Shown here piece by piece: positions 26,249-33,982 of a stretch of 64,000 nt of DNA; the first letter of the stretch is position 1, and the number at the start of each line of letters is the position of its first letter. The notes beneath the pieces were generated by a model that was not told the origin of the DNA, did no database searches, and saw only the letters and a list, made by a program, of their open reading frames with translations. Source of the DNA: Chloroflexota bacterium (lineage in GTDB: Bacteria > Chloroflexota > Anaerolineae > 4572-78 > J111); assembly GCA_016860845.1 (NCBI GenBank), contig BOKF01000007.1, positions 186,001 through 250,000 of the forward strand, written 5' to 3'. The translations under genes and the position numbers were made by a program.

Positions 26249-26606
26249 CCGGCTTCTTGGCCCCTGCTTCCTTCTGCTTGGCCTCTTTGACAGCCTCTTT
26301 GAGCGTGTCCGGGCTGTCGCCCCGGGCGGCTCGTTGGGCCACCTCGCTGAAGCCCTGGCCGGGATCAACGCCGTCCTTATCGTACATGCGGCTCATGTTT
26401 TCCACGGCCTTGCGCGGGTCAACCGGGCGCAAAGTTCCTGCGTCCGTCCCACCCTGGCTGCGAATCAGCCCCGGTCGTGAAACCAGCCGGGTCAATTGGG
26501 TGCTGTCGCAGCCTTTACAGTGAAGCTCCGCCGGCTCCGTGGATGTCCGCACCAGGATTTCGGAAACTTTGCCGCAAGTTTTGCATTGGTACTCGTAGAT
26601 TGGCAT
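26229..26606 (-). CDS. FmdB-family zinc-ribbon protein (copy 1)
   Basis: A 125-residue small regulator-like protein. The N-terminus MPIYEYQCKTCGKVSEIL with a second C-x2-C (LHCKGCDS) forms the FmdB/CxxC_CxxC zinc ribbon. A low-complexity charged tail follows. Family members are small zinc-binding proteins, some linked to regulation of formamidase or amidase genes; function here is unknown. A similar protein of the same length is encoded at 37845-38222, at the other end of the FdrA/Nit1-type region. Its last codons and stop are formed by a heptamer array. Confidence 0.85.
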   Translation of the reverse strand: MPIYEYQCKTCGKVSEILVRTSTEPAELHCKGCDSTQLTRLVSRPGLIRSQGGTDAGTLRPVDPRKAVENMSRMYDKDGVDPGQGFSEVAQRAARGDSPDTLKEAVKEAKQKEAGAKKPGVGSKE

Positions 26607-26620
26607 AGCTGATCCTCGTA

Positions 26621-26667
26621 GGACAAGCTGTTAGCTTGTCCCTATACGGACAAACTAAAGTTTGTCC
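26621..26667. repeat. two tandem hairpins of the GGACAAGCT type
   Basis: GGACAAGCT-GTT-AGCTTGTCC (26621-26641) and GGACAAACT-AA-AGTTTGTCC (26648-26667). Related hairpins occur at 41969-41997 and 46731-46750. They lie between the FdrA stop and the FmdB start. Confidence 0.8.
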
Positions 26668-26676
26668 TGCAAAAGC

Positions 26677-28227
26677 TTAACTGCTCACAATCGCCGCCGC
26701 CACCCGCGCCGCCTGGGCATTTGTCGGCAGGACCAACACGCCCGCTTCATGTAAGATGCGCTCCTGCTGGGCCAGTCCCTGTGGGTCTTGAGCGGTACCG
26801 CACACGTGGGCAACAACGGCCAGGTAGCGTCCCTGCTCTGCCGCCATCGCTTTGGCCGCCTGGATTGACTCGACCAACGCACCGGCCGGGTTGGGGTGAG
26901 AGCCATAGCCAATGACGACATCCAGCAGGATCACCGCCACGCTGGGATCGCCGGCTTCTTTGAGCAAGCGTTCCTGGCGCAGGCGGGGGTCTATCATCGG
27001 GTGAGGCCGGCCCTGGGTGAATTCCTCTTCACCCATGTCAATGCAACTGTGCTCGCGGCTGTGCCAGCCATCGGCCAAAGCCCACTCCGGGCGTAAAGGA
27101 ATATTCGAGTAGAGCGCCGGCAGCCGGTCAGCCAGGAGCAGCATAGCCTCGTCGCACAAACTGCCGCCCGAAAATAGTCCACGCAGGTAGTACTGGCCTG
27201 GGGCCAGCCTGTCACGCTCGGCAGCGGCCATTGCTTCAAGTTTCTCAGGCGCAAGTCCAAAGTAATCCTGGTCGGTGCCGTTTATCCGGCGCAGGGCTGC
27301 TTCTGCCGTCTCCTCCAGCGAGGAGGTGAAGGTCAGGCCGCTTTCCTGCCCGGAGCGTTTGCTGCCCAGGAAGCTGACGACGACCGGCTTGCCGCAGGCC
27401 TGGGCGGCCTCCAGGATAGTTTCGGTGACGATCGGTGCTGGCGGCTTGGAGATGAGAACAATGAGTTCCGTCCCCGGGTCGGCGGCCAGCATGGCCAGCC
27501 CCTGCTGCATCATCAACCCCCCAATCGTTTCTGACAGGTCGCGCCCGCCGACACCAATCGCTTGGGAAATGCCGCTGCCACCGCGATCCAGCAGACAGGT
27601 GACCTCCTGCAGGCCGGTGCCGGAGGCGGCAACCACGCCAATCGGGCCGCGCCGGACGGCATTGGCAAAGGCCAGGGCCACCCCGTTGATAATCGCCGTG
27701 CCGCAGCCCGGCCCCATCATCAAGCGGTTTTGGGCGACGGCCCACTGCTTTAGCTCAAGCTCTTCGGCCAGGGTCACGTTATCGCTGAACAGAAAGACGT
27801 GCATCCCGGCCTGCAGTGCTCGGGCGACCTCCAGCTTGGCATAAGGTCCCGGCACCGAAACCAGGGCCATGTTCGCCCCGGCCAGAGCCTGGCGGGCCTG
27901 GGCCAGAGAGCGGGGACGGGCCATCTCCTGGCCGGGTCTGCCGGCGGGAGAGGCGGCCTCGGCCAGCCTGGCCTCCGCCTGCGTGAGCGCCTCCTGGCCG
28001 GCCTCCGCCGCATCCGCCTCGACAACCAGCATCAGGTCATTGGCCCCGGCGTCCTGAACCGTCTCGGTCAATAAATTCGTTTCCGCCAGAACCCGCTTGT
28101 TGGCCTCCGTCCCCATAGCCACAATTGCCTGGCTCACCCCTGGTAACTGGGACAGCATCTCCGAAACGCGCATCAGGCGGACGGAGTCGTAATAAGTATT
28201 AGGCTTGACTTGGCTGACGAGGGTCAT
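26677..28227 (-). CDS. fdrA: FdrA-like acyl-CoA synthetase
   Basis: A 516-residue member of the FdrA family, related to succinyl-CoA synthetase alpha subunits. In E. coli fdrA lies with ylbE (DUF1116), ylbF and a carbamate kinase gene and is linked to oxamate release during allantoin breakdown. The CoA-binding Rossmann start lies at QAIVAMGTEANKRVL; the central MMGPGCGTAIINGVALAFAN and VVAASGTGLQEV segments are typical. The DUF1116 partner gene lies 870 bp upstream with one unknown gene between. No carbamate kinase is seen in the window. Confidence 0.87.
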   Translation of the reverse strand: MTLVSQVKPNTYYDSVRLMRVSEMLSQLPGVSQAIVAMGTEANKRVLAETNLLTETVQDAGANDLMLVVEADAAEAGQEALTQAEARLAEAASPAGRPGQEMARPRSLAQARQALAGANMALVSVPGPYAKLEVARALQAGMHVFLFSDNVTLAEELELKQWAVAQNRLMMGPGCGTAIINGVALAFANAVRRGPIGVVAASGTGLQEVTCLLDRGGSGISQAIGVGGRDLSETIGGLMMQQGLAMLAADPGTELIVLISKPPAPIVTETILEAAQACGKPVVVSFLGSKRSGQESGLTFTSSLEETAEAALRRINGTDQDYFGLAPEKLEAMAAAERDRLAPGQYYLRGLFSGGSLCDEAMLLLADRLPALYSNIPLRPEWALADGWHSREHSCIDMGEEEFTQGRPHPMIDPRLRQERLLKEAGDPSVAVILLDVVIGYGSHPNPAGALVESIQAAKAMAAEQGRYLAVVAHVCGTAQDPQGLAQQERILHEAGVLVLPTNAQAARVAAAIVSS

Positions 28228-28301
28228 CGTTTTTCCTTAAAATTTAGAAAGCTCAAGTGGTGTACATACCTGAGTTCGACATTTTACCGAAAATCACCCT
28301 T

Positions 28302-28394
28302 CGATACGGGCTATCGCCCTACTCAGGATGATTTTCGGCTTATATCGCATCCTGAGTAGCGCGGAACGAAGTGAAGCGCGTATCGAAGGGTGCG
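28302..28394. repeat. dispersed palindromic repeat, family B
   Basis: Two inverted modules: CACCCTTCGATACGGG ... ACTCAGGATGAT (28304-28333), then GCATCCTGAGTAG ... CGCGTATCGAAGGGTGCG (28348-28394). The second is close to the reverse complement of the first. A second locus of the same family lies at 46531-46669. Confidence 0.8.
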
Positions 28395-28444
28395 ATTAAG
28401 AAAACTCCGAACTGAGGTTACATGGTACGTAAGCGGGTAGAAAA

Positions 28445-28465
28445 CGCATCACGCATCACGCATCA
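28445..28465. repeat. heptamer array forming a gene end
   Basis: Three identical units CGCATCA. Read on the minus strand they supply the last residues (RDA) and the TGA of the 214-residue unknown protein. The same unit type makes up the core of the 147-bp repeats at 54.5 and 59.0 kb. Confidence 0.85.
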
Positions 28466-29093
28466 CGTTGTACTTCTCCCGCAAGCGGGCCAGCGCTGCT
28501 TCCAACTTCTCCCGCGTGCGAAACTCCTCGCGCGGGTCGGGTGGAGCTACGCCGCGCTGCGGTTCGCCGGTGGTTGGGTCAAGCATGATTGGCTCCACCA
28601 CGTAGACCCGCCCCTTTTCCAGGTCGAGTTCGACCGCCGTGTACAGGCCCAGCCCATCCGGCAGGCGCATTTCCAACCGCTGAAAATAGGTCCGGCCTTG
28701 CCGCCTGGTTTCGTTATCGTAAAGCGTCACCCACTGCGCCCCCTGGGCCTGGGCTTCGGCCAGCCTAGCCTGAATCCTGGCCTGATCCTGCCGGTCCAGA
28801 ATTTCCTGGTAGCGCAGGTAAAAAGCGGCGTCACGAGCCAGTTCAAAATCAATAAAGTCAGCATGAGCCAGGGCCAGCTCGTCGGCGATCAGGCCCACCT
28901 GGTCAAGGTCATAATTCTGGTAAACCTCGACCAATTCATTTGCCTCGACCACTTGATCCAGACTGCTGGCCAAGGCCCGCACCAGGCGGATGCCATCGGC
29001 ATAAAGTTCCGGCACGTTGAGCGCTGCCTGGTAAAAACGATCTTCGGCTTTACGCCAGGTCAGCGTCAGAGCCTGGATTTCCTGCTCGGTCAT
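28449..29093 (-). CDS. unknown protein coupled to DUF1116
   Basis: A 214-residue soluble protein of no recognised family. The first 140 residues look alpha-helical and charged (ALTLTWRKAEDRFYQAALN, ARDAAFYLRYQEILDRQDQA). The rest looks beta-rich, with LPDGLGLYTAVELDLEKGRV and PTTGEPQRGVAPPDPREEF. Its start overlaps the DUF1116 stop as TGATG, so the two are translationally coupled, and it precedes fdrA. A function in the FdrA/DUF1116 complex is therefore likely but not shown. Its last residues and stop are encoded by a heptamer repeat. Confidence 0.75.
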   Translation of the reverse strand: MTEQEIQALTLTWRKAEDRFYQAALNVPELYADGIRLVRALASSLDQVVEANELVEVYQNYDLDQVGLIADELALAHADFIDFELARDAAFYLRYQEILDRQDQARIQARLAEAQAQGAQWVTLYDNETRRQGRTYFQRLEMRLPDGLGLYTAVELDLEKGRVYVVEPIMLDPTTGEPQRGVAPPDPREEFRTREKLEAALARLREKYNVMRDA

Positions 29094-30577
29094 CAGGCCG
29101 TCGTCGCTTTCACCGGCTCAAGCTTTACCAACGCGGGTTGGGGCAGCGACGTAGCCAGCCCCCACTGGTGGGCCAGGACCGCCAGCGCCTGCTCGAACAG
29201 GGCAACGGGAGCGCGGGCCACGCCCGTCCCAATCTGGCCGACGGTCGGGCTGGTTTCGTGCAGCACGCCGGTGGTAATGAAGGGGACAATCCGGCTTTCA
29301 ACCACCCGGCGCAGGTCAATTCCCAGCGGTGTGTTAGCCGAGTTCATCGCCGGCAGGCTGAACTTTTGGTGAGCGGCCACGGTGATCAGGCGCAACTGCT
29401 CCACGGCCGCAATCTCATCGGCCAGCGTGCCGCCCACAAAGGCAGCAATGGTCGGCGCGCCGGCAATAGCCATCCCGCCCAGGCCGCACGTTTCGATAAT
29501 GGCGCTGTCGCCAATATCACCGGCAGCATCGGCCACGGAATAGCCGGTGTAGTAAACCGCCTCGTCCATCGGCGAAACCGGGGCGACCAGCCAATTGTCG
29601 CCCAACCCGCCGACCCGCAGCATAAAATCCACCCCGTTGCGCGACATCGCCGTGACCAGGGTGCTGTCAGGAATCCCGTGGGCGGCGTCCATCGTTGCTT
29701 TGACCGCGGCCATGGTAAAGTTGAGGAAGAAGTGATTATTGTTAGCCATAAAGCGAATAATATCGGCGACGGTCCGGCTCGATACGCCCGCGTCGAGCAT
29801 CGGCGGCATGAGCGTTTTGACCAGCAGCGAGGTCGAGGCCGCGCTGCGGGCGTGGCACTCGTCGCCCATTTGCAGGCCCTGGGCCACAATATCAAACACA
29901 TTCAGCGGGCCGCCGTGGTGGAGGGCGGCTTTCACCGCCGGAGCCAGGGTGTCGCGCATCCAACGCAGCCGCTCCAGGGTGGCGTCGTCACAAATGCCGA
30001 ACCACAAGGTATTGCCCCGGCCCTCGTTGAAGGTGGAGAAACCGTAATTGCCAAAAGTTTCGTTTCGCACCACCAGTACCGGCATCGAAGGCGAGATAAT
30101 CCCGGTCATCGGCCCAACCGCCCGGTAGCGGTGGTTGGGACTCAGCCTGACCTGCCCGCTTTCGACCAATGCCTCGGCAGTTTCGTTATCATCCGCCCAG
30201 CCTTCGAAGCGAATCGCGCCCAGGACGGCCCGCTTTTGCGGTCCGCACATGCGCTCCCAGGAAATCGGCGGACCGGCGTGGAGGATCGTCCGCCCCGGCA
30301 ACCCCAGCGCCTGCGCTGCCGGTGCCACATCCACCACCCGGGGCTGCGAGGCCAGAATCCGCTCGACCGCCTCCCGGTTAGCCGCGTCAATCTTTTCGGC
30401 CAGCTCCCGGCTGCCATCGGTCTGCTTCAGAATTTCAACCAAATTAGCGTCGCCCCCGGCGGGCGGCTGCCACTCTACCTCGACGACCGGCACGTTTTGC
30501 TGGCGCAGTGTCTCGGCAAAATCGCCGATGCCGATATTGATGACTTGGAGAGGGGTGTTAAAAAGAGAATCAGTCAT
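29093..30577 (-). CDS. DUF1116 family protein (YlbE-like)
   Basis: A 494-residue DUF1116 protein, the usual partner of FdrA in purine/allantoin-degradation loci. Typical segments are VINIGIGDFAETLR near the N-terminus, TILHAGPPISWERMCGPQKRAV, MTGIISPSMPVLVV, NNNHFFLNFTMA and ETCGLGGMAIAGAP. I chose the ATG at 30577, preceded by GAGGA, over a GTG seven codons upstream. It lies 17 bp after the OsmC stop and runs into the 214-residue gene with a TGATG overlap. The reaction is not established from sequence. Confidence 0.87.
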   Translation of the reverse strand: MTDSLFNTPLQVINIGIGDFAETLRQQNVPVVEVEWQPPAGGDANLVEILKQTDGSRELAEKIDAANREAVERILASQPRVVDVAPAAQALGLPGRTILHAGPPISWERMCGPQKRAVLGAIRFEGWADDNETAEALVESGQVRLSPNHRYRAVGPMTGIISPSMPVLVVRNETFGNYGFSTFNEGRGNTLWFGICDDATLERLRWMRDTLAPAVKAALHHGGPLNVFDIVAQGLQMGDECHARSAASTSLLVKTLMPPMLDAGVSSRTVADIIRFMANNNHFFLNFTMAAVKATMDAAHGIPDSTLVTAMSRNGVDFMLRVGGLGDNWLVAPVSPMDEAVYYTGYSVADAAGDIGDSAIIETCGLGGMAIAGAPTIAAFVGGTLADEIAAVEQLRLITVAAHQKFSLPAMNSANTPLGIDLRRVVESRIVPFITTGVLHETSPTVGQIGTGVARAPVALFEQALAVLAHQWGLATSLPQPALVKLEPVKATTA

Positions 30578-30594
30578 TTCCTCGCGTCCTCGTG

Positions 30595-30999
30595 TCACGG
30601 TTCAATCGTCTCCGCCACTACATTAACCGGACAAGCAGCGGCGAGCGTGTTGCTGACAAAGCAAACCCGGCGAGCCTGTTCGACCAGGGGGTCCAGTTGT
30701 TCGGGCGGCAGGTCGGCCTGAATGAACAGGTCAATCGAGTCGAAGCGGAACTCCTTTTCGTGCTTGCGCGCCGACACGCCCACCTTGAGCCGGCCCAGGG
30801 TCAGGCGCCGCTTTTTGGCCACGTGGGCTACAGCCAGGCACATACAGGTACCGACCGCCACCAGCAGGTAGTCGGTGGGCATGGGGCCGGTATCTTGGCC
30901 GCCGTACTCCGGCGCTTCGTCGCCTTTGAGCTGGTGCAGATTGCGCACTTCAATTTCGGTCTGGTAGTCGCCCAGCCAGTTGACCTTAACCCGGCTCAT
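30595..30999 (-). CDS. OsmC-family protein
   Basis: A 134-residue OsmC/Ohr-like protein, a family of thiol peroxidases acting on organic hydroperoxides. Two candidate redox cysteines are visible, in VGTCMCLAVAHV and LAAACPVNV, the expected positions on the two long helices. An extra Cys lies two residues from the first, and another is in RRVCFVSN. GGAGGTG precedes the ATG at good spacing. It lies between a small unknown gene and the DUF1116 gene on the same strand. Confidence 0.88.
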   Translation of the reverse strand: MSRVKVNWLGDYQTEIEVRNLHQLKGDEAPEYGGQDTGPMPTDYLLVAVGTCMCLAVAHVAKKRRLTLGRLKVGVSARKHEKEFRFDSIDLFIQADLPPEQLDPLVEQARRVCFVSNTLAAACPVNVVAETIEP

Positions 31000-31020
31000 T
31001 GTAAAAAATCACCTCCAACA

Positions 31021-31053
31021 AGACCTTTAGGGTCTTAAAGACCCTAAAGGTCT
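31021..31053. terminator. perfect hairpin upstream of the OsmC gene
   Basis: AGACCTTTAGGGTC pairs perfectly with GACCCTAAAGGTCT across the loop TTAAA. It contains the stop codon of the minus-strand 99-residue gene. No T-run follows on the minus strand before the OsmC ribosome site, so it may be an attenuator, an RNA stabiliser or a partial terminator. Confidence 0.6.
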
Positions 31054-31343
31054 GTTTTGGGCCGGGGCCAGGAGTGTTTGGGCCAGCCCTGCTGCTGTTG
31101 ATGGACAAAAAAGAGCTGCATCATGCGGTGACGCAGCGGCCAGGGGGTCAGCTTAAAACCGGGCAGAAAGAAAATGCGCAGCAAGGTGTAGATCAAGCCC
31201 TGTTTGGGGTAGGGCGAGCGCCCGGTATTAGGATATTGGCCCAGCATCGCTTGTTGAGCCACTTCCATCAGCAACCCCTCGGTCAAAATGCGAAATTTTT
31301 GGAGCAGGGTCGTTGGGCCAGATTTTTTGCCGACGATAGCCAT
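31044..31343 (-). CDS. small unknown protein beside the flavoprotein
   Basis: A 99-residue basic protein with no family I recognise. It has a mixed helical pattern (LLQKFRILTEGLLMEVAQQAML), a proline/glycine break (NTGRSPYPKQG) and an aromatic tail (LRHRMMQLFFVHQQQQGW). No clear transmembrane helix is seen. GGAGGT precedes the ATG. It lies between the flavoprotein gene and OsmC, all on the minus strand. Its last codons fall within the hairpin at 31.02 kb. Confidence 0.6.
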   Translation of the reverse strand: MAIVGKKSGPTTLLQKFRILTEGLLMEVAQQAMLGQYPNTGRSPYPKQGLIYTLLRIFFLPGFKLTPWPLRHRMMQLFFVHQQQQGWPKHSWPRPKTDL

Positions 31344-31364
31344 TGGTTAAACCTCCAAATAGAA

Positions 31365-31450
31365 CGCTGATAACGCAGATAGACGCAGATTTGCGCTGAT
31401 AAATTATAAAACTCTGCGAGAATCTGTGGAATCAGCCTCATCTGCGTTCC
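31365..31450. repeat. inverted pair of 10-bp-period repeats
   Basis: GCTGATAAC, GCAGATAGAC, GCAGATTTGC, GCTGATAAAT (left arm) face a right arm with AATCTGTGG, AATCAGCC, ATCTGCG. Same decamer family as at 5.05 kb. Confidence 0.7.
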
Positions 31451-31451
31451 A

Positions 31452-32789
31452 TTAATTCTTGGCCGCGTCTCGCAACGCAGCCTGGGCGGCCAGGGCAATC
31501 GGCTCGTTGAGGGCGCCGATGGGCGGCGAATAGACATTTTCCATCGTCGCCAGTTCTTCTAAAGTAGACTCTTTGCGGATGGCAAAGGCCATAAAATCGG
31601 CCCGCTCTTTCACGCCATCGCCCCCGGCAAATTGAGCGCCGAGAACCCGGTGCGTCCTGGGATCGGCCAGCAGCTTGACGTGCATCTTTTCGTGGGTGGG
31701 GTAGTAACGGGCGGCGGTGATACCGGTCGCCCGGCCAATGATGTAGGGCATACCCATCGCTTTGGCGATCGTTTCAGAAACCAGCGCGCCTCCCACCTGC
31801 ACTTTGCCGCCGATAATGCCCCAGGGCACAAAGACCTCCTGGTAAGGCCGGTCGCCGCCGGCAGCATTATAGCCGGCCACCTTGCCCATCGGGTAAGCAT
31901 AGGAGCCAGGCAGCAGTTGAATAGGGATTTTCAGCAGGCCGTGCATCACCTCGACACAAGCGCCAGCGGCGTAAACATCCGGGATATTGGTGCGCATGTG
32001 GTCATCCACGATAATTGCTCCGGTGGAGCCAATTTTGCAGCCGATGGACTGGGCCAGCGCCGTCGCCGGTTTCATGGTGGTGGCGACAAAAGCCATCTCG
32101 CACGGAATTTCGCCGTCGCTGGTCTCAACAGCGGTTAGGCGGCCGTTTTGCCCTTTAAAGCCGAGCAGTTTCGCGCCCAGGTGCATTTTGACGCCCATTT
32201 CATCCAGCGAATCCTGCACCGGCTTCATCATATCCGGGTCGGCAAAATCGGCCAGCAGCCAGGGCGCTTCGTCTACCAGGTGGGTCTCGATGCCGCGGTG
32301 GGGCAGGGCAGTAATCAGTTCCAGGCCCAGCGGCTTGGCTTTGTAAACGACCGCCCGCTTGACCTGGTCCAGTTGCTTATCCAGCTCCATGGCCCGGCGA
32401 ATATTTTTGATGTACTCCACTCCCACCAAATCCGTGCCGGGCACGTCGGGCGGGTCATATTCCCAGCCGGTGCAGAGAATGAGCTTGTCGAAGGGAAACT
32501 TTTCCTCACCGGCGTAGACCACCCGCTCCCCCATGTCAATCTTGGTCACAACCGTGCATGGTCGCAGGTCAATGCCCATTTCTTTGTAAAACTCCGAGTT
32601 TTGCAGAAACAGGCCATCAAACTTCTCGATCTCGCGCCCAAAGACGTAGGGAATGCCGCAGGGACTGTAAGCAATATCTTCAAACTCGGTCAGCAGGGTC
32701 ACGCTCAGAGAGCGATCGTGCTGAATGGCAATGGTGGCTGCGCCCGTGCCCGCCGCGCCGCCCCCGACGACAACGATTCTGGTAGTCAT
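31452..32789 (-). CDS. CoA-disulfide reductase/NADH oxidase-like flavoprotein
   Basis: A 445-residue FAD/NAD(P)-dependent oxidoreductase of the class III disulfide reductase group (CoADR, NADH oxidase, NADH peroxidase). FAD binding is at VVVGGGAAGTGAATIA; the single redox Cys is in YSPCGIPYVFG near residue 44; the second FAD motif is in DVYAAGACVEV. The usual GxGxxG of the NAD site is degenerate: VVYKAKPLGLELITAL stands where VIGGGYIG-type sequence is expected. It could affect cofactor choice. It is directly downstream of the Nit1-type genes, but it is not the MSMEG_0569-type flavoprotein usually found there. Confidence 0.85.
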   Translation of the reverse strand: MTTRIVVVGGGAAGTGAATIAIQHDRSLSVTLLTEFEDIAYSPCGIPYVFGREIEKFDGLFLQNSEFYKEMGIDLRPCTVVTKIDMGERVVYAGEEKFPFDKLILCTGWEYDPPDVPGTDLVGVEYIKNIRRAMELDKQLDQVKRAVVYKAKPLGLELITALPHRGIETHLVDEAPWLLADFADPDMMKPVQDSLDEMGVKMHLGAKLLGFKGQNGRLTAVETSDGEIPCEMAFVATTMKPATALAQSIGCKIGSTGAIIVDDHMRTNIPDVYAAGACVEVMHGLLKIPIQLLPGSYAYPMGKVAGYNAAGGDRPYQEVFVPWGIIGGKVQVGGALVSETIAKAMGMPYIIGRATGITAARYYPTHEKMHVKLLADPRTHRVLGAQFAGGDGVKERADFMAFAIRKESTLEELATMENVYSPPIGALNEPIALAAQAALRDAAKN

Positions 32790-32839
32790 AATTTTGCCTC
32801 TCTCCTAACCCGGTTAAACCGGAAATCTTATCAGCTTCG

Positions 32840-32921
32840 TGTCATTTCTCGGCCTACGGCCTCGAAATCCCTAGAGCGGACCATAGGCTTTAAAGATTTC
32901 TCCCTTCGGTCGAAATGACAT
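32840..32921. repeat. dispersed palindromic repeat, family A (copy 1)
   Basis: Starts TGTCATTTCTCGGCCTACGG, centre CTAGAG, ends GAAATGACAT. The arms are complementary over their outer part. Other copies lie at 35773-35857 and 58852-58959. It sits between the flavoprotein and AIR-synthase-like genes. Confidence 0.85.
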
Positions 32922-32947
32922 GCTTGAGCCGTTACGATTTTTCTATT

Positions 32948-32977
32948 TATCTGAGTCTATCTGTGTGTATCTGTGGA
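32948..32977. repeat. decamer array forming a gene end
   Basis: Three units TATCTGAGTC, TATCTGTGTG, TATCTGTGGA. On the minus strand they encode the last residues (GSTDTHR) and the TAG of the AIR-synthase-like gene. Confidence 0.85.
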
Positions 32978-33979
32978 CCCTCTTTTACCAGGTGAAGCTG
33001 AAAAGCCGATGAACGGCTCCTCGGCCAGATTCCACAATTCGGCCTCACGGCCCAGTGAGTCACGCAGGCTGACCTGCCGGCCCGCGGTCGCCTGGCCGAT
33101 GACCGCGCAGGTAATGGCCTGGGCGGCAAAAGCCGCTTGCACCGTGGCGACGTGCTCCGGGCGCACGGCCAGCACAAAGCCATAACTGGGAAAGGCCAGC
33201 AGCCAATCCTGAAAACGATCCTCCGCTGCCGCCGGGCGGGGAATAGCCTCCAGATCAACGACTGCCCCCACGCCTGACAACTCCAGCATCATCAGCAGCG
33301 AACCGAGCAGGCCGGCCATGCTGATGTCGCGCCCGGCGTCGCACCAGCCGGCTTCGGCAAGGGCGGGTAACAGGGCCAGGTCCCGCTGCAGGTCGGCGTC
33401 GGCCAGGTGAGCCGAGCAGTCCCAAAATTGAAAGCGGGGGTGAAACTGGCCCCGCAGATTGGTCACGTGCAGCAAAGCGTCACCCGGCCGGACATTGAAA
33501 CTGCTGAGCAATTTTTTAGCCCGGCCCAAAATACAGGCCGCGACCGAGGCAAATTCGCTGTTGGCGGTCAAGTGTCCCCCCACCAGGGCGACATTATAGC
33601 GCCGGCAGCCGTCGGTTAAACCGCGCATGATCGTTGTCGCCGCCCCGGTGTCTTCCGCCAGAATCACATTGACCAGCGCCAGCGGATACCCGCCCATGGC
33701 ATAAATGTCGTTGACATTGGTCAAGATGGCCGAGCGCCCGGCCAGGTAAGGCTCGCTCCGCACCAGCGGGGGGTAGATCACTTCAGCGGCGAGCAGCAGA
33801 TAGCCCTCCTTCGTCTCGATTGCCGCCGTATCGTCCCCCAATTGCACCGGCCGCCCTTCGACGAGCGGGGTGTGGGAGATCAAGTCATCGCGCAGAACGC
33901 TGATCTCCTGTTTGCGCTGCCAGGCCGGCGCGGCCCGCAGCGCCGCAATTAACTCCTCCAGCGGGGCCGAGTCAGGCAT
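32957..33979 (-). CDS. AIR synthase-related protein, Sll0787 family (NitF-like)
   Basis: A 340-residue protein of the PurM/HypE/SelD-like ATP-binding superfamily, matching the Sll0787 type found in Nit1C nitrilase clusters. The N-terminal half shows the nucleotide-site Asp in GRPVQLGDDTAAIE and TNVNDIYAMGGYPLALVNV; the C-terminal half shows DAGRDISMAGLLGSL. Nit1C clusters have been tied to cyanide assimilation in Pseudomonas, but the exact reaction of this protein is unknown. It begins 3 bp after the GNAT stop. The last seven residues come from a decamer repeat. Confidence 0.88.
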   Translation of the reverse strand: MPDSAPLEELIAALRAAPAWQRKQEISVLRDDLISHTPLVEGRPVQLGDDTAAIETKEGYLLLAAEVIYPPLVRSEPYLAGRSAILTNVNDIYAMGGYPLALVNVILAEDTGAATTIMRGLTDGCRRYNVALVGGHLTANSEFASVAACILGRAKKLLSSFNVRPGDALLHVTNLRGQFHPRFQFWDCSAHLADADLQRDLALLPALAEAGWCDAGRDISMAGLLGSLLMMLELSGVGAVVDLEAIPRPAAAEDRFQDWLLAFPSYGFVLAVRPEHVATVQAAFAAQAITCAVIGQATAGRQVSLRDSLGREAELWNLAEEPFIGFSASPGKRGSTDTHR

Positions 33980-33982
33980 GGG

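Noticed and set aside
31452..32789. MSMEG_0569-type Nit1C flavoprotein
   Set aside because: It has the SPCGIPY redox site and layout of CoA-disulfide reductases, not the monooxygenase-like layout of MSMEG_0569.
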